The notes under the pieces were generated by a model. The model made no database searches and was not told the origin of the DNA. It saw only the letters and a list, made by a program, of their open reading frames with translations. The translations under genes and the position numbers were made by a program. Positions 44,940 through 54,168 of a stretch of 64,000 nucleotides of DNA are shown here, one piece after another. Origin of the DNA: Chitinophaga dinghuensis (GTDB lineage: Bacteria; Bacteroidota; Bacteroidia; Chitinophagales; Chitinophagaceae); NCBI RefSeq assembly GCF_003259435.1, contig NZ_QLMA01000001.1, positions 1,054,001-1,118,000 on the forward strand. Reading direction: 5' to 3'. How positions within the stretch are numbered: the stretch's first letter is position 1; the number at the start of each line of letters is the position of its first letter.

Positions 44940-47759
44940 TTACTGTTTCACAAACTTCCGCGAAAATATCCTGCTGCCATTATAGTATATCACACAGGTA
45001 TACGTCCCCGCCGGCAACTCCGCCACACTAATGCCTTCCAAAGTATTCGTGATGGTAGCCCTGATTCTCACTCTTCCGCTCATATCGGTGATAACTACCT
45101 GTCTTGCTCTTACCTGCGGATCCATAATACCCAAGGTACTGACAACAGGGTTGGGGAATAACAGAATATTCCCGGATATATTCAACTGCACCATAGATAC
45201 GTCAGAATAAATAATACGACCATCTGTCGTGGTCAGCTTCACCCGGTAATACATAATACCTTCCCAGGTTTGCTGATCCGTGTAATAATATAGCAGCCCG
45301 CCATTGGTAGGAATCGTTTGCAGCGTTTCCCATGTTTTACCGTTATAACGTTGCCAGGCAATACTTTGCAGTTGATATTCCGTGGCCAGTGAAAGCGTAA
45401 GCTGTACGAAATTATCGGAGGTCCTGTCGGCCACCAGGGCACGCACATAACAACTGACCCCCTGTTTCGTAAAATCGAGCGTATAGCCGCGTTGTCCTTC
45501 CCATCCGGCTATATGTATCGGACTAACGGCGAAATAGGTGGAATTAAGCCTGGATTTAGCTAATATGATGAATGTATCACGAACCTGCTGATACGGTTGC
45601 AAAGCCGTTTTACCCATAGTGTACAGTTGATAAGCTGATGCATTGGTAACCGCACTCCAGGAAAGTAAGACGCTGTCGCTGCAATTAAAGCCCACATTGA
45701 TATTAATCATGGGGGAAATGCCAAATGCCGGTGAGATAAATGCCGTATCCGGTAGCTGAAATTTCAGCATGGCTTTACTGAAAACGGCAGGTGTGAACCA
45801 GGCCAGGTGTTCCGCTGTAACAGGAAGTCCCGAGATAATTGTACTCCAGGTGCGACCACTGTCAAGACTATACGAAACATCTCCATTGCCGGTATAGGTA
45901 GTCTCCCAATAGAAATTAACATCCGTATTGGCGGTTAGTAAAGTATTGGTAGTAGGCTGTTGCCATACAAAAGTTTGTTTGGGAACAAATTCATAGGCGA
46001 TGTACCACGACTGCCTGCCACTTAGTTGTTTGCCTTGTACTGCAATGTGCGCAATGCCTGCGGATGGATTATCAATGGTCACTTGTTCCACATTGTTGAG
46101 GGTATCTACGCCGCGTTTGGCGGCAGCAGCAAGGGAATCCGCATTAGGGTAGGGGTTAAGGACCCATGGCAGATAGGTTTGTCCATCCGTGCCAGTCACA
46201 CGCAGATCGAGGTCGTTGATCAGTGCTTTAGGCGCATTGGCAGCTGCAGCAGGGTCGTTCCAGCAAAGGGTAATTTTTACCAGCTGTGTGTTAGCAGGAA
46301 TGGTAATATCTGTTGTCGTAGTGTTATTGTTGGTGGCTGCGCCGACGATATATCTTTTATCCTGAAGGGTTTGCAAGGCATGGGCGGCATGCAAACTACC
46401 AAAACCGATTTTATAGTCCGGCATTGTTCCGAAAGGGCGCTTGGCACTGTTGAGTAGGATGGCTTTGAGTAAGGCAGAAGGCATCGCACTGAAATGTTGC
46501 TGACGCCATGCATCCTGCACCATTGTTACTACGCCGCTTACTGCAGCCGAGGCGCCGGAAGTACCATCTTGTCCGAATGCAGAGATCTCCGGTTTTATAC
46601 GACCATCATAGGCGGGGCCATGAGAGGCGAGGGAAATGAATCTGCCATCAGCATCTGTACCACCGGTGACAATTACATTTTTTGCTTGTTTGAAATTGCC
46701 GGAGAGATTCGCATACACGAGATTCTGATAAGCCCCTGAAGCAGGAGCCTGTGTACCAATATTACCTGCGGAAAACACATGTACAATTGTGTCAGCGGAA
46801 GCAATCTGCTGATCATAGGCCACCGCTTCAACGCCGTAATAGTTTTCTATAGCCGTACCGTAGGAGTGGTTCTGAATGGTAATGTTATAATTACGATAGT
46901 AGGTGCTGGTATCGGGGAGCAGACTTTTATTAAAATCCGAACTACTAATGCCGGCGGCTGGAGCGGCTCCCAGTCCCAATGCACCTGTATTCCCGGCTCC
47001 CGCAATTATAGTAGCCATGGTGCTGGCATGCGAGGTGACGGTATTGGAAGCATCCGGATTGTAAATAATTCTGCCGGCAAGATCAATATCGGTGGTGTCA
47101 AAGCGATCTTCCTTAACGGAGACGGCTATACTTTTTCCGTTGAAATCGGGGAAAAGTTGTTGGGCTACATTGATCCTGTTGACGTATGGATTGGCAGTGT
47201 TAACAATCATTTCTATTCTTGCTTTCCTGACCTGGTCTGCAAAATGGATTTGTTCCTGACAAATGAATGCGGGCCAGTCGGCCACTGCGAGTTTAACGAC
47301 CGCCGTGTGATAGTCTTTCCGATAATTGCTAATACGGGCCATGGTCATGGCGGTGAGGGAATCTTTGAAACTAACCTGAACGGCTATACTATCTGTTGCA
47401 GGGAGGAGCGTTATACTTGTTACCAGGTTATCGCTGGCCTTCCAGTTGCAATTGGCGATATCGGCATAGACCATATTTTTTTTCAGGTGAGGGTCTGAGG
47501 GAACGGCAGATAATATAAAGCAATTGTTACTGAGTACTTTCAGGAGTCCGTACGGAGACAGTTTTAGCACGGGTACGGATTTGTTGAACTTCACGAGGTA
47601 AAGGACGCCTGGCAACGGAGCGACTGTGTCGGCAGGGTGTTGGGTACTGTAACGCAATCGCATGCTGTCGGTTCCACCTGCATCCTGGGCAGCGGCCATA
47701 ATGCGGCAAAGCAACAGGAAAATAAGCAGGGAAGGGAGTTTTGGCAGATAGTTGTTCAT
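44940..47759 (-). CDS. S8 subtilase with T9SS C-terminal sorting domain
   Basis: 939 residues. Signal peptide near residues 1-24, a prodomain-like region to about 190, then the S8 domain with H244 (TSHASTMATIIAG), the Asn region NHSYGTAIENYY and Ser S401 (GTSGASAAVSG). Where the catalytic Asp is expected (IDTG..HPDL) the sequence reads VKEDRFDTTDIDLAGR, so Glu217 or Asp218 stands in. Beta-domains follow, and the end carries a type IX sorting domain: LLFPNPVVSTLGI, ITDMSGRV, LPAGTYTCVIYYN, SRKFVKQ. Secreted or surface-anchored through T9SS. Confidence 0.92.
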   Translation of the reverse strand: MNNYLPKLPSLLIFLLLCRIMAAAQDAGGTDSMRLRYSTQHPADTVAPLPGVLYLVKFNKSVPVLKLSPYGLLKVLSNNCFILSAVPSDPHLKKNMVYADIANCNWKASDNLVTSITLLPATDSIAVQVSFKDSLTAMTMARISNYRKDYHTAVVKLAVADWPAFICQEQIHFADQVRKARIEMIVNTANPYVNRINVAQQLFPDFNGKSIAVSVKEDRFDTTDIDLAGRIIYNPDASNTVTSHASTMATIIAGAGNTGALGLGAAPAAGISSSDFNKSLLPDTSTYYRNYNITIQNHSYGTAIENYYGVEAVAYDQQIASADTIVHVFSAGNIGTQAPASGAYQNLVYANLSGNFKQAKNVIVTGGTDADGRFISLASHGPAYDGRIKPEISAFGQDGTSGASAAVSGVVTMVQDAWRQQHFSAMPSALLKAILLNSAKRPFGTMPDYKIGFGSLHAAHALQTLQDKRYIVGAATNNNTTTTDITIPANTQLVKITLCWNDPAAAANAPKALINDLDLRVTGTDGQTYLPWVLNPYPNADSLAAAAKRGVDTLNNVEQVTIDNPSAGIAHIAVQGKQLSGRQSWYIAYEFVPKQTFVWQQPTTNTLLTANTDVNFYWETTYTGNGDVSYSLDSGRTWSTIISGLPVTAEHLAWFTPAVFSKAMLKFQLPDTAFISPAFGISPMININVGFNCSDSVLLSWSAVTNASAYQLYTMGKTALQPYQQVRDTFIILAKSRLNSTYFAVSPIHIAGWEGQRGYTLDFTKQGVSCYVRALVADRTSDNFVQLTLSLATEYQLQSIAWQRYNGKTWETLQTIPTNGGLLYYYTDQQTWEGIMYYRVKLTTTDGRIIYSDVSMVQLNISGNILLFPNPVVSTLGIMDPQVRARQVVITDMSGRVRIRATITNTLEGISVAELPAGTYTCVIYYNGSRIFSRKFVKQ

Positions 47760-48265
47760 GCGGGAAAGTCAAAAAAGCGGTGATTTATTTGGCTTCAAAC
47801 GTTCTTAAAACTATAGAAATAAAACGTGCTTCCCAATTTTTTTCTGTGAGTTTGTAAAATGTTTTTTTTAAATTCAATGAAAGTTGTAATATTGGTAACA
47901 TAACTTGTAAATGAAAATCGTCAACAAAATCTGAGCTTGATCGCACAACAATTTAGCGTTAGTTAACTTATAAGAAGAGCAAATCTGAGAACCAGTCGGA
48001 CTGGTTATTTTAAATCATCACCAATCATTAAGAAAGCTGCCGTTTTTGGATAAAACCGCGTGAGCTGTAGTTTTGCTTAGCACTATTATTGATAAATCTG
48101 AGAGCCCGTTATTTGAGCAAACTAGCACTGTAGAGCACTATAGTCCTCACTGTGTATCCTCCATGAATGATAGTTCCATACTGTCGATGTATTGATCTGC
48201 CTGTTCTTAAAAAAACAGGAGTCAGGAATAGTTTTTTTTATTCTAAAAACCCAAAATCTGAGTCT
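47760..48265. other. 506-base intergenic region between divergent peptidase genes
   Basis: No coding frame stands out. It holds a 17-base odd palindrome AACCAGTCGGACTGGTT (47990-48006), a small hairpin CCTGTT / AACAGG (48200-48219) just before the HEIGH gene, and the promoters of both neighbours, neither with a clear TAnnTTTG box. AT-rich. A long leader for the metallopeptidase mRNA is possible. Confidence 0.5.
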
Positions 48266-49090
48266 ATGAAAAAGCAGACACTTAGTGTTCTTTTCTGCCT
48301 GATGGCTGTATTTGCCATTGTTTCCTGTAACAAAAATAACAGCACCACTGAATCCAAACCACAGGAAGTTAGTGATGCAACGTTAGCCCAGATCAAAGCC
48401 TATGGCTTCTCTACAAGCGATGTACATGCTACTGATGGTGGTGTGATCGTAGAAGGTGACATCTTCCTTTCTCATGATCAACTGTCACAAAAAGTTAGTG
48501 GTCCTACCTTACAGGTAGCAAACACTGAACAGTATCGTACTACTAACCTGGTAACTGGTCTGCCTCGTACTATTACTGTACTGGTAACTGGCCTGGGTAG
48601 TGCATTTATTGCTGGTACTGATACCGCAATCGCCCGCTACAATGCGCTGGGTCTGCGTATCAAATTCCAACGCATTACCTCTGGTACTCCTACCATTACT
48701 ATCCAGGGCTTTAACCAAGGTCCTTCCGGTGGTTACATCACTTTAGGTTCTTCTGGTTTCCCAACCAGCGGTGGCGCTCCTTACAACCTGATTCAGATGA
48801 ACACCAACGCAGCAGCTTATGGTTCTAACCCTAATGTTCTGTATGTAGGTTCTGTTATTCAGCACGAAATCGGTCACTGTATCGGTATGCGTCATACTGA
48901 CTACATGAACCGTGCTTACAGCTGCGGCGGTACTGCTACCAACGAAGGTAGTGCTGGCGTAGGCGCTATCCAGATCCCTGGTACTCCTAGCGCAGCAGAT
49001 CCTAACTCCTGGATGCTGGCTTGCTCTAACGGTGGTAACCGCACTTTCAATGCTAATGATATCATTGCACTGAAATATCTGTATAACTAA
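48266..49090 (+). CDS. HEIGH-type (M57-like) metallopeptidase lipoprotein
   Basis: 274 residues from ATG at 48266; longer in-frame starts upstream would add an unlikely leader. Lipoprotein signal with IVSC (C21). A catalytic zinc site HEIGHCIGMRH (H200, H204, H210) fits the metzincin pattern HExxHxxGxxH, and the HEIGH form is the signature of the dual-action HEIGH peptidase family. Downstream MNRAYSCGGTATNEG and the ALKYLY end are family-like. The gene is followed by a large hairpin. Lipid anchoring suggests an outer-membrane protease. Confidence 0.92.
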   Translation: MKKQTLSVLFCLMAVFAIVSCNKNNSTTESKPQEVSDATLAQIKAYGFSTSDVHATDGGVIVEGDIFLSHDQLSQKVSGPTLQVANTEQYRTTNLVTGLPRTITVLVTGLGSAFIAGTDTAIARYNALGLRIKFQRITSGTPTITIQGFNQGPSGGYITLGSSGFPTSGGAPYNLIQMNTNAAAYGSNPNVLYVGSVIQHEIGHCIGMRHTDYMNRAYSCGGTATNEGSAGVGAIQIPGTPSAADPNSWMLACSNGGNRTFNANDIIALKYLYN

Positions 49091-49114
49091 TCGTTTGCAG
49101 GGTTAAAAATTATT

Positions 49115-49187
49115 GGGAGATGCAGCCCAGGTTTCCCCAGACTTATTTTGGGTGTAAATCTGTCGAGCACATTTGGTTGCATCTCCC
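49115..49187 (+). terminator. Long hairpin with a 53-base loop after the HEIGH gene
   Basis: GGGAGATGCA (49115-49124) pairs with TGCATCTCCC (49178-49187). The loop contains CCCAG...TTTTGGG which can pair further. No clear T-run follows, so it may be an mRNA-end structure as much as a terminator. Confidence 0.5.
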
Positions 49188-49278
49188 TATTCACTATCTA
49201 ACGATACTTCTATACGGTTTATCTAGTTTTTTTCTTTTTGTCTCCATGACAAAGAATCTTTGAATAAAAAGAACACAC

Positions 49279-50010
49279 ATGGAACAATCAAGAAAAAAAT
49301 TCCTGAAAAACCTGGTCATAGGCGCAGCGGCAATACCTACTGTTTTCGGCGCCTGTAAGAAAAATGACAGCGATAAATCCACTTCCGGAGAAACGGGCGC
49401 CAACAGCAATAACAGCGCCTGCGCTAATTCTCCACAGGAAACAGATGGACCTTATCCATTATACAGCAGCAGAAATAATTCTATTACACATATGGATATT
49501 ACGGAAGGTAAAACAGGTATTCCCCTTAATGTGATCATCAATATTCTAAACGTAAACAATAACTGCAAACCCCTGGAAAATGCAAGGGTGGACATCTGGC
49601 ATTGTGATAAAGATGGTTACTATTCCGGCTATACGAATATTGGATATCTAGGTACGCAGAATAATGAAAACGCTACTTTCTGCAGAGGGATTCAGTCTTC
49701 AGATGCCAATGGACAAGTGAAGTTTGCCACCATCTATCCCGGTTGGTATACTGGCAGAATTACGCATATCCATGCACAGGTATACGTCAATAATACACTT
49801 AAAGTAACTACACAAATCGCCTTCCCGGACGATATTAATACCATTGTATATAAAACAAATCTCTATGCCGCTCACGGGCAAAATACTTCGGTGGCAAGAA
49901 ATAGTGCAGATGGCATCTTTGCAGATTCGCTATATGCCGAACTAGCAGAAGTGACAGCCAATACAAATGGAGGGTATGATATGATCCATACCATTCGTAT
50001 CAGCGCATAG
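49279..50010 (+). CDS. Exported intradiol ring-cleavage dioxygenase-like protein
   Basis: 243 residues. The N-terminus MEQSRKKFLKNLVIGAAAIP and FGAC is a signal with a possible lipobox. The intradiol fold is shown by SPQETDGPYPLY, NARVDIWHCDKDGYYSGY, and PGWYTGRITHIHAQVYV, carrying the ferric ligands expected in protocatechuate 3,4-dioxygenases: two Tyr (DGYYSGY region and GWYTGR) and two His (THIHAQV). It is secreted, unlike cytoplasmic ring-cleavers, and no aromatic-degradation genes are near, so the substrate is unknown. Confidence 0.88.
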   Translation: MEQSRKKFLKNLVIGAAAIPTVFGACKKNDSDKSTSGETGANSNNSACANSPQETDGPYPLYSSRNNSITHMDITEGKTGIPLNVIINILNVNNNCKPLENARVDIWHCDKDGYYSGYTNIGYLGTQNNENATFCRGIQSSDANGQVKFATIYPGWYTGRITHIHAQVYVNNTLKVTTQIAFPDDINTIVYKTNLYAAHGQNTSVARNSADGIFADSLYAELAEVTANTNGGYDMIHTIRISA

Positions 50011-50019
50011 GAAATAACT

Positions 50020-50712
50020 TCAGGGTTGTTTCCATTCTTTCATAAATTGTATATAACTATCGCCAACAGGTAAGATCATCCCGCAATTCATTTTCACACG
50101 GCGGTTACTAATAGATCGTATCTCCCTGACAGCTACAATAAAACTACGATGTATTCTGCTGAATTTATCTGCAGGAAGACAAGTCATCATTTTCTTCATC
50201 GTCATTAAGGTCATCACTGGCGGCGCATCATGCAGATGTATGCGCAGATAGTCTTTCAGACTTTCAATATATTTTATCCGATGGGTATTGATTTTTAATA
50301 CCTGGTAAGACGAGTGTACTACAATGTGATCTGTTTCTTTTTCTGCCGGTTGCTGTTGCATCAGGGAAAAAACTTTTTCCATTGCCCGCTCAAATCGTTC
50401 CTGGCTAACAGGCTTCAACAGATAGTCTACCGCATTCAATTCAAATCCCTCGAACGCATACTGCTTGTAAGCGGTGGTAAAGATGATCATGGGGCCTTTG
50501 CCAATGGCATGCGCGAGTTCAAGACCGCTGATATCCGGCATGTTAATGTCCAGGAAGATGACATCCGGTTGGGAATGCCGTAACCAATCTGCCGCAGCGA
50601 TGCCGTCATCAAAGGTTTGGAGTAATTGCATGGCCGGGAACCTCTGGGCATACGTAGTAATAACGTGATGTGCCGGCGGTTCATCATCTATCACTATGTA
50701 TTTTATCTCCAT
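50020..50712 (-). CDS. LytTR family response regulator
   Basis: 230 residues from ATG at 50712 (MEIKYIVIDDEPPAHHVI). The receiver domain has D9/D10 and phospho-acceptor D55 in VIFLDINMPD, then the LytTR DNA-binding domain with VVHSSYQVLKINTHRIKYIES, and the end FSRIHRSFIVAVREIRSI...LPVGDSY. It is the partner of the LytS-type kinase upstream; the reading frames overlap by 29 bases, so they are translationally coupled. Confidence 0.94.
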   Translation of the reverse strand: MEIKYIVIDDEPPAHHVITTYAQRFPAMQLLQTFDDGIAAADWLRHSQPDVIFLDINMPDISGLELAHAIGKGPMIIFTTAYKQYAFEGFELNAVDYLLKPVSQERFERAMEKVFSLMQQQPAEKETDHIVVHSSYQVLKINTHRIKYIESLKDYLRIHLHDAPPVMTLMTMKKMMTCLPADKFSRIHRSFIVAVREIRSISNRRVKMNCGMILPVGDSYIQFMKEWKQP

Positions 50713-51781
50713 AAAGTCCTTGTAGTATAAGTGAAACGACAAAATTTCCATTAAGATTTTCAGTACTCAACTGATATCTTTCCGGATACAGATGTTCCAG
50801 TCGCTGTTTGGTATTCGCAATACCAATGCCGGTGCGGTTTTCCTGCTGTAATGATCGGAATACGCGATTCGTGCATTGAAAATGTACCTGATCTGCCGCT
50901 ATGTCCAACTGAATTTGAATCTCTGAAGGATCATGGTTACTCACGCCAAATTTAAAGGCATTCTCCACAAAAGGCAGTAACACCAGCGGTGCAATACACT
51001 TCACTCCTGGATCTCCATTGATGGTAAACTGTACTTTAGTTTGTTTGCTCAGTCGTAGCCGCTGGAGATCTATATAGTCCGTCAGACAACCAATCTCGCC
51101 CTGCAACAACACATAATTCTTGTTCTCTTCTGTCACATACCGCAACATATTGGAGAGCTTCATGATACTGGGAGCGGCAAATTCGTTGTGGGTAATAGCC
51201 AGCGAATATATATTGTTGAGCGTATTAAACAGGAAGTGAGGATTGATCTGCGCTTTCAGAAACGAAAGCTCCGCCTGTGTTTTGCGGGTTTCGGCATATA
51301 GCGCACGTTTTTCTGTTTGTCGCCACCGATGCGTCGTTTCAATAGCCACACTCAATGCCACCGTTAAAATAAACAGGAACAAACTGATATAATCCGGATG
51401 GAACCGCATGCGGACCTGCCCTGGTGGGAATCCGGGTGGCATAGGACGTCCTCCCGGCGGATGCATGGGCAACGGATGTGGAAACCGCATGAACAAATGA
51501 TCAAACGGTTGCATCAGGTTGACCATCAATAATAACAGAATGATGGACAGAAAATAAAGCGGATATTGTTTTTTGAAGAATAATTGCGGAAACAGAAAAT
51601 TGGTATGAAAATAAAAAAGGGCAGAGTAAGTGATCACGAAAACAAAGAATTCCGGAGAAAATAAAATAGCAAGTGCACGATTGCTATCGGTTTGCCCACC
51701 GATAAACAGCAGAGGTAAACTAATAAGCAGCAGCCAGCCCGTCAGATGGGCCAGCACAACAGAAGATTTTAACCGAATCAT
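50684..51781 (-). CDS. LytS-type sensor histidine kinase with Met/His/Pro-rich loop
   Basis: 365 residues. Four predicted membrane helices (about residues 8-28, 40-60, 74-92, 130-150). Residues 91-131 form a strongly Pro/Met/His-rich segment, including PHPLPMHPPGGRPMPPGFPP, which lies between helices 3 and 4. The kinase domain has the His_kinase signature KAQINPHFLFNTLNNIYSLA (H182) and HATPase motifs LPFVENAFKFG and GIGIANTKQRLEHLYP. The regulator follows with overlapping frames. Such pairs often act in membrane-stress responses. Confidence 0.93.
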   Translation of the reverse strand: MIRLKSSVVLAHLTGWLLLISLPLLFIGGQTDSNRALAILFSPEFFVFVITYSALFYFHTNFLFPQLFFKKQYPLYFLSIILLLLMVNLMQPFDHLFMRFPHPLPMHPPGGRPMPPGFPPGQVRMRFHPDYISLFLFILTVALSVAIETTHRWRQTEKRALYAETRKTQAELSFLKAQINPHFLFNTLNNIYSLAITHNEFAAPSIMKLSNMLRYVTEENKNYVLLQGEIGCLTDYIDLQRLRLSKQTKVQFTINGDPGVKCIAPLVLLPFVENAFKFGVSNHDPSEIQIQLDIAADQVHFQCTNRVFRSLQQENRTGIGIANTKQRLEHLYPERYQLSTENLNGNFVVSLILQGLYGDKIHSDR

Positions 51782-51912
51782 GCACGACAGAAATTTAATA
51801 CACCTGTGAAATTTGGTTCAAAACGGTCAATATTCTACTATTAACTCTGTAAACAACGGTATTATGTCGATGAATGATGTAAATTGCCAGCTTTATTAAA
51901 AGAATATCAGAT

Positions 51913-54075
51913 ATGTTGCTAAAATCAGTGAAGTCATGGATGCTGCTGGTACTTGTAGTACTCACGCAGCAGGTTTATGCTACTGAGGGAATGTGGTTAC
52001 CGCAGCTGCTCTCCAATCTCAATGAAAAAGAGATGAAGGGTATGGGTATGAAAATCAGCGCCTCAGATATTTATAACATCAATAAAGGAAGCCTGAAAGA
52101 TGCGATTGTCAGCTTTGGCGGTTTCTGTACTGCTGAAGTAATTTCCTCACAAGGATTACTGCTGACCAACCACCACTGCGGTTATGATGCTATCCAGAAG
52201 CATTCCTCATTGGAGCATAATTACCTCGACAATGGCTTCTGGGCCAGAACAGCAGCCGAAGAACTGCCGAATCCAGGTCTTACAGCTACTTTCATCGTTC
52301 GCATAGACGACATCACCAAAGCTGCTACCCAAAATGTGAAAGCGGGTATGACAGAAAAGGAAAGACAGTCTGTCATCGATAAACAACTGGCTATCATCAA
52401 AAAAGAGGTGAAGAAAGAATCCTGGCAGGATGTAATGATTAAGCCTTTCTTTGAAGGCAATAAATATTATCTCTTTGTAACGGAGACGTATAAAGACGTA
52501 CGTCTGGTAGGTGCGCCTCCTTCTTCCATCGGCAAATTCGGTTCGGATACCGACAACTGGGTTTGGCCGCGTCATACAGGCGATTTCAGCATGTTTCGTA
52601 TCTATGCCGGCAAGGATGGTAAACCAGCCCCTTATTCCCAGGATAATGTGCCTTTAAAGCCTAAATACTTCCTCCCTATTTCCATGAAAGGAGTGAAAAA
52701 GGATGATTTCACTATGGTAATGGGCTTCCCTGGCCGTACCACGGAATATCTGCCTTCAGAAGCAGTAAAACAAACGGTGGAAGTACTGGACTTCTCCAAA
52801 GTGGAAATGCGCGACGCTGCCCTGAAAATCTGGGATGGCTACATGCGTAAAAATGAGCAGATCAAAATTCAATATGCTGCGAAATATGCTTCTACTGCCA
52901 ACGCATGGAAGAAATGGCAGGGAGAGATGCTGGGTGTGAAGAAGACAGACGGTATCGCGAAGAAACAGCGCTATGAAGCTAATTATAATCAGTTGCTGAA
53001 TGCAAATCCTGCGCTGAAACAGCAGTATGCAGGCGTACTGGATACCTTGAATGAATTGTATATCAAGATCAATCCATATGCTCAGGCAAGAGATTATTAC
53101 AATGAACTGGTGAAGAATACCGAAATCCTGACAGCAGTGGATAAACTGATTGCACTGGCAGATGATGCGGAAAGCCAGGGCGCCGGCCAGTACAACACGC
53201 TGCGCGATAAATTCATGGAATCCATGAAGGCCTTCTACCAGAACTATAATGCAGGTGTTGATAAAGATGTGTTTATCAGTCTGATGGATATCTACGCAGC
53301 GAAAGTACCAGCGAATTTCCGCAGTGCGCGTTTCAATAGTAGCTGGGCGAGCTTTACCGACAGCCGCAAATTGGCGGATCAGGTATATGCGACGTCTAAC
53401 CTGACTTCATATGATAAACTGGCTGCCGTTATGCAACAGCCGCAGCAAGCAGCGTTGGCCACATTGGCCAAAGATCCTGCTGTGCAGCTGGCCATTGTAC
53501 TGCGCGAAGGTTTCCGTGAAAAAGTAGCGCCTACCTTAAATGCGCTGCAACTGGATATCAATAACCGTCAACGTACCTATATGCAGGCGCAAATGGATGT
53601 ATTTGCCGGTAAGAAGAATTTCTATCCGGATGCCAACAGTACCCTGCGTGTAACCTACGGTAAAGTAGATGGTTACAGTCCTGCCGATGGCGTTCAGTAT
53701 GATTATTACACCTGGCTGGATGGCGTAATGGAAAAATATATTCCTGGAGATTATGAGTTCGATGTACCTGCGAAGTTGATAGAACTTTATAAGAATAAAG
53801 ACTATGGCAAGTATGGCGTGAATGGTAAAATGCCGGTATGTTTTATCGCGTCTAACCATACTACCGGCGGTAACTCTGGTAGTCCTGCACTGAATGCCAA
53901 TGGTCAGCTGATTGGTCTGAACTTCGACCGTACCTGGGAAGGCACCATGTCTGATATCAATTATGATCCGTCTATCTGTCGGAATATCATGGTGGATATC
54001 CGTTATGTACTGTTTATCGTAGATAAATTTGCCGGCTGCAAACGCTTGGTAGATGAGATGAAATTGGTAAACTAA
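51913..54075 (+). CDS. S46 family dipeptidyl-peptidase (DPP11-type)
   Basis: 720 residues, full length, with a signal peptide (cut near YAT-EG, residue 23). Catalytic site: His in LLLTNHHCGYD (about H88), Asp in TDNWVWPRHTGD, and Ser655 in GGNSGSPALN. The residue 18 after the Ser is Arg673 (NFDRTWEGTMSD). In characterised S46 enzymes Arg there marks Asp/Glu-specific DPP11, and Gly marks DPP7. It would release acidic dipeptides in the periplasm from secreted-protease products. Ends before two terminators. Confidence 0.94.
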   Translation: MLLKSVKSWMLLVLVVLTQQVYATEGMWLPQLLSNLNEKEMKGMGMKISASDIYNINKGSLKDAIVSFGGFCTAEVISSQGLLLTNHHCGYDAIQKHSSLEHNYLDNGFWARTAAEELPNPGLTATFIVRIDDITKAATQNVKAGMTEKERQSVIDKQLAIIKKEVKKESWQDVMIKPFFEGNKYYLFVTETYKDVRLVGAPPSSIGKFGSDTDNWVWPRHTGDFSMFRIYAGKDGKPAPYSQDNVPLKPKYFLPISMKGVKKDDFTMVMGFPGRTTEYLPSEAVKQTVEVLDFSKVEMRDAALKIWDGYMRKNEQIKIQYAAKYASTANAWKKWQGEMLGVKKTDGIAKKQRYEANYNQLLNANPALKQQYAGVLDTLNELYIKINPYAQARDYYNELVKNTEILTAVDKLIALADDAESQGAGQYNTLRDKFMESMKAFYQNYNAGVDKDVFISLMDIYAAKVPANFRSARFNSSWASFTDSRKLADQVYATSNLTSYDKLAAVMQQPQQAALATLAKDPAVQLAIVLREGFREKVAPTLNALQLDINNRQRTYMQAQMDVFAGKKNFYPDANSTLRVTYGKVDGYSPADGVQYDYYTWLDGVMEKYIPGDYEFDVPAKLIELYKNKDYGKYGVNGKMPVCFIASNHTTGGNSGSPALNANGQLIGLNFDRTWEGTMSDINYDPSICRNIMVDIRYVLFIVDKFAGCKRLVDEMKLVN

Positions 54076-54097
54076 GTGAACAGCTCCGCTGTAAAAA

Positions 54098-54164
54098 CGA
54101 AGCGCAACACATTTGTGCTGCGCTTCGGAATAAAAAAATTTAGCCAGCTCTATTCGAGCTGGCT
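54098..54164. terminator. Two adjacent terminators after the S46 gene
   Basis: Stem CGAAGCGCA / TGCGCTTCG at 54098-54127 followed by an A-run, then AGCCAGCTC / GAGCTGGCT at 54142-54164 followed by TTTATT. The pair separates convergent genes and can work from both sides. Confidence 0.85.
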
Positions 54165-54168
54165 TTTA

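Noticed and set aside
46779..47498. 239-residue plus-strand frame inside the subtilase
   Set aside because: Antisense to a clearly coding S8 domain and without motif support.
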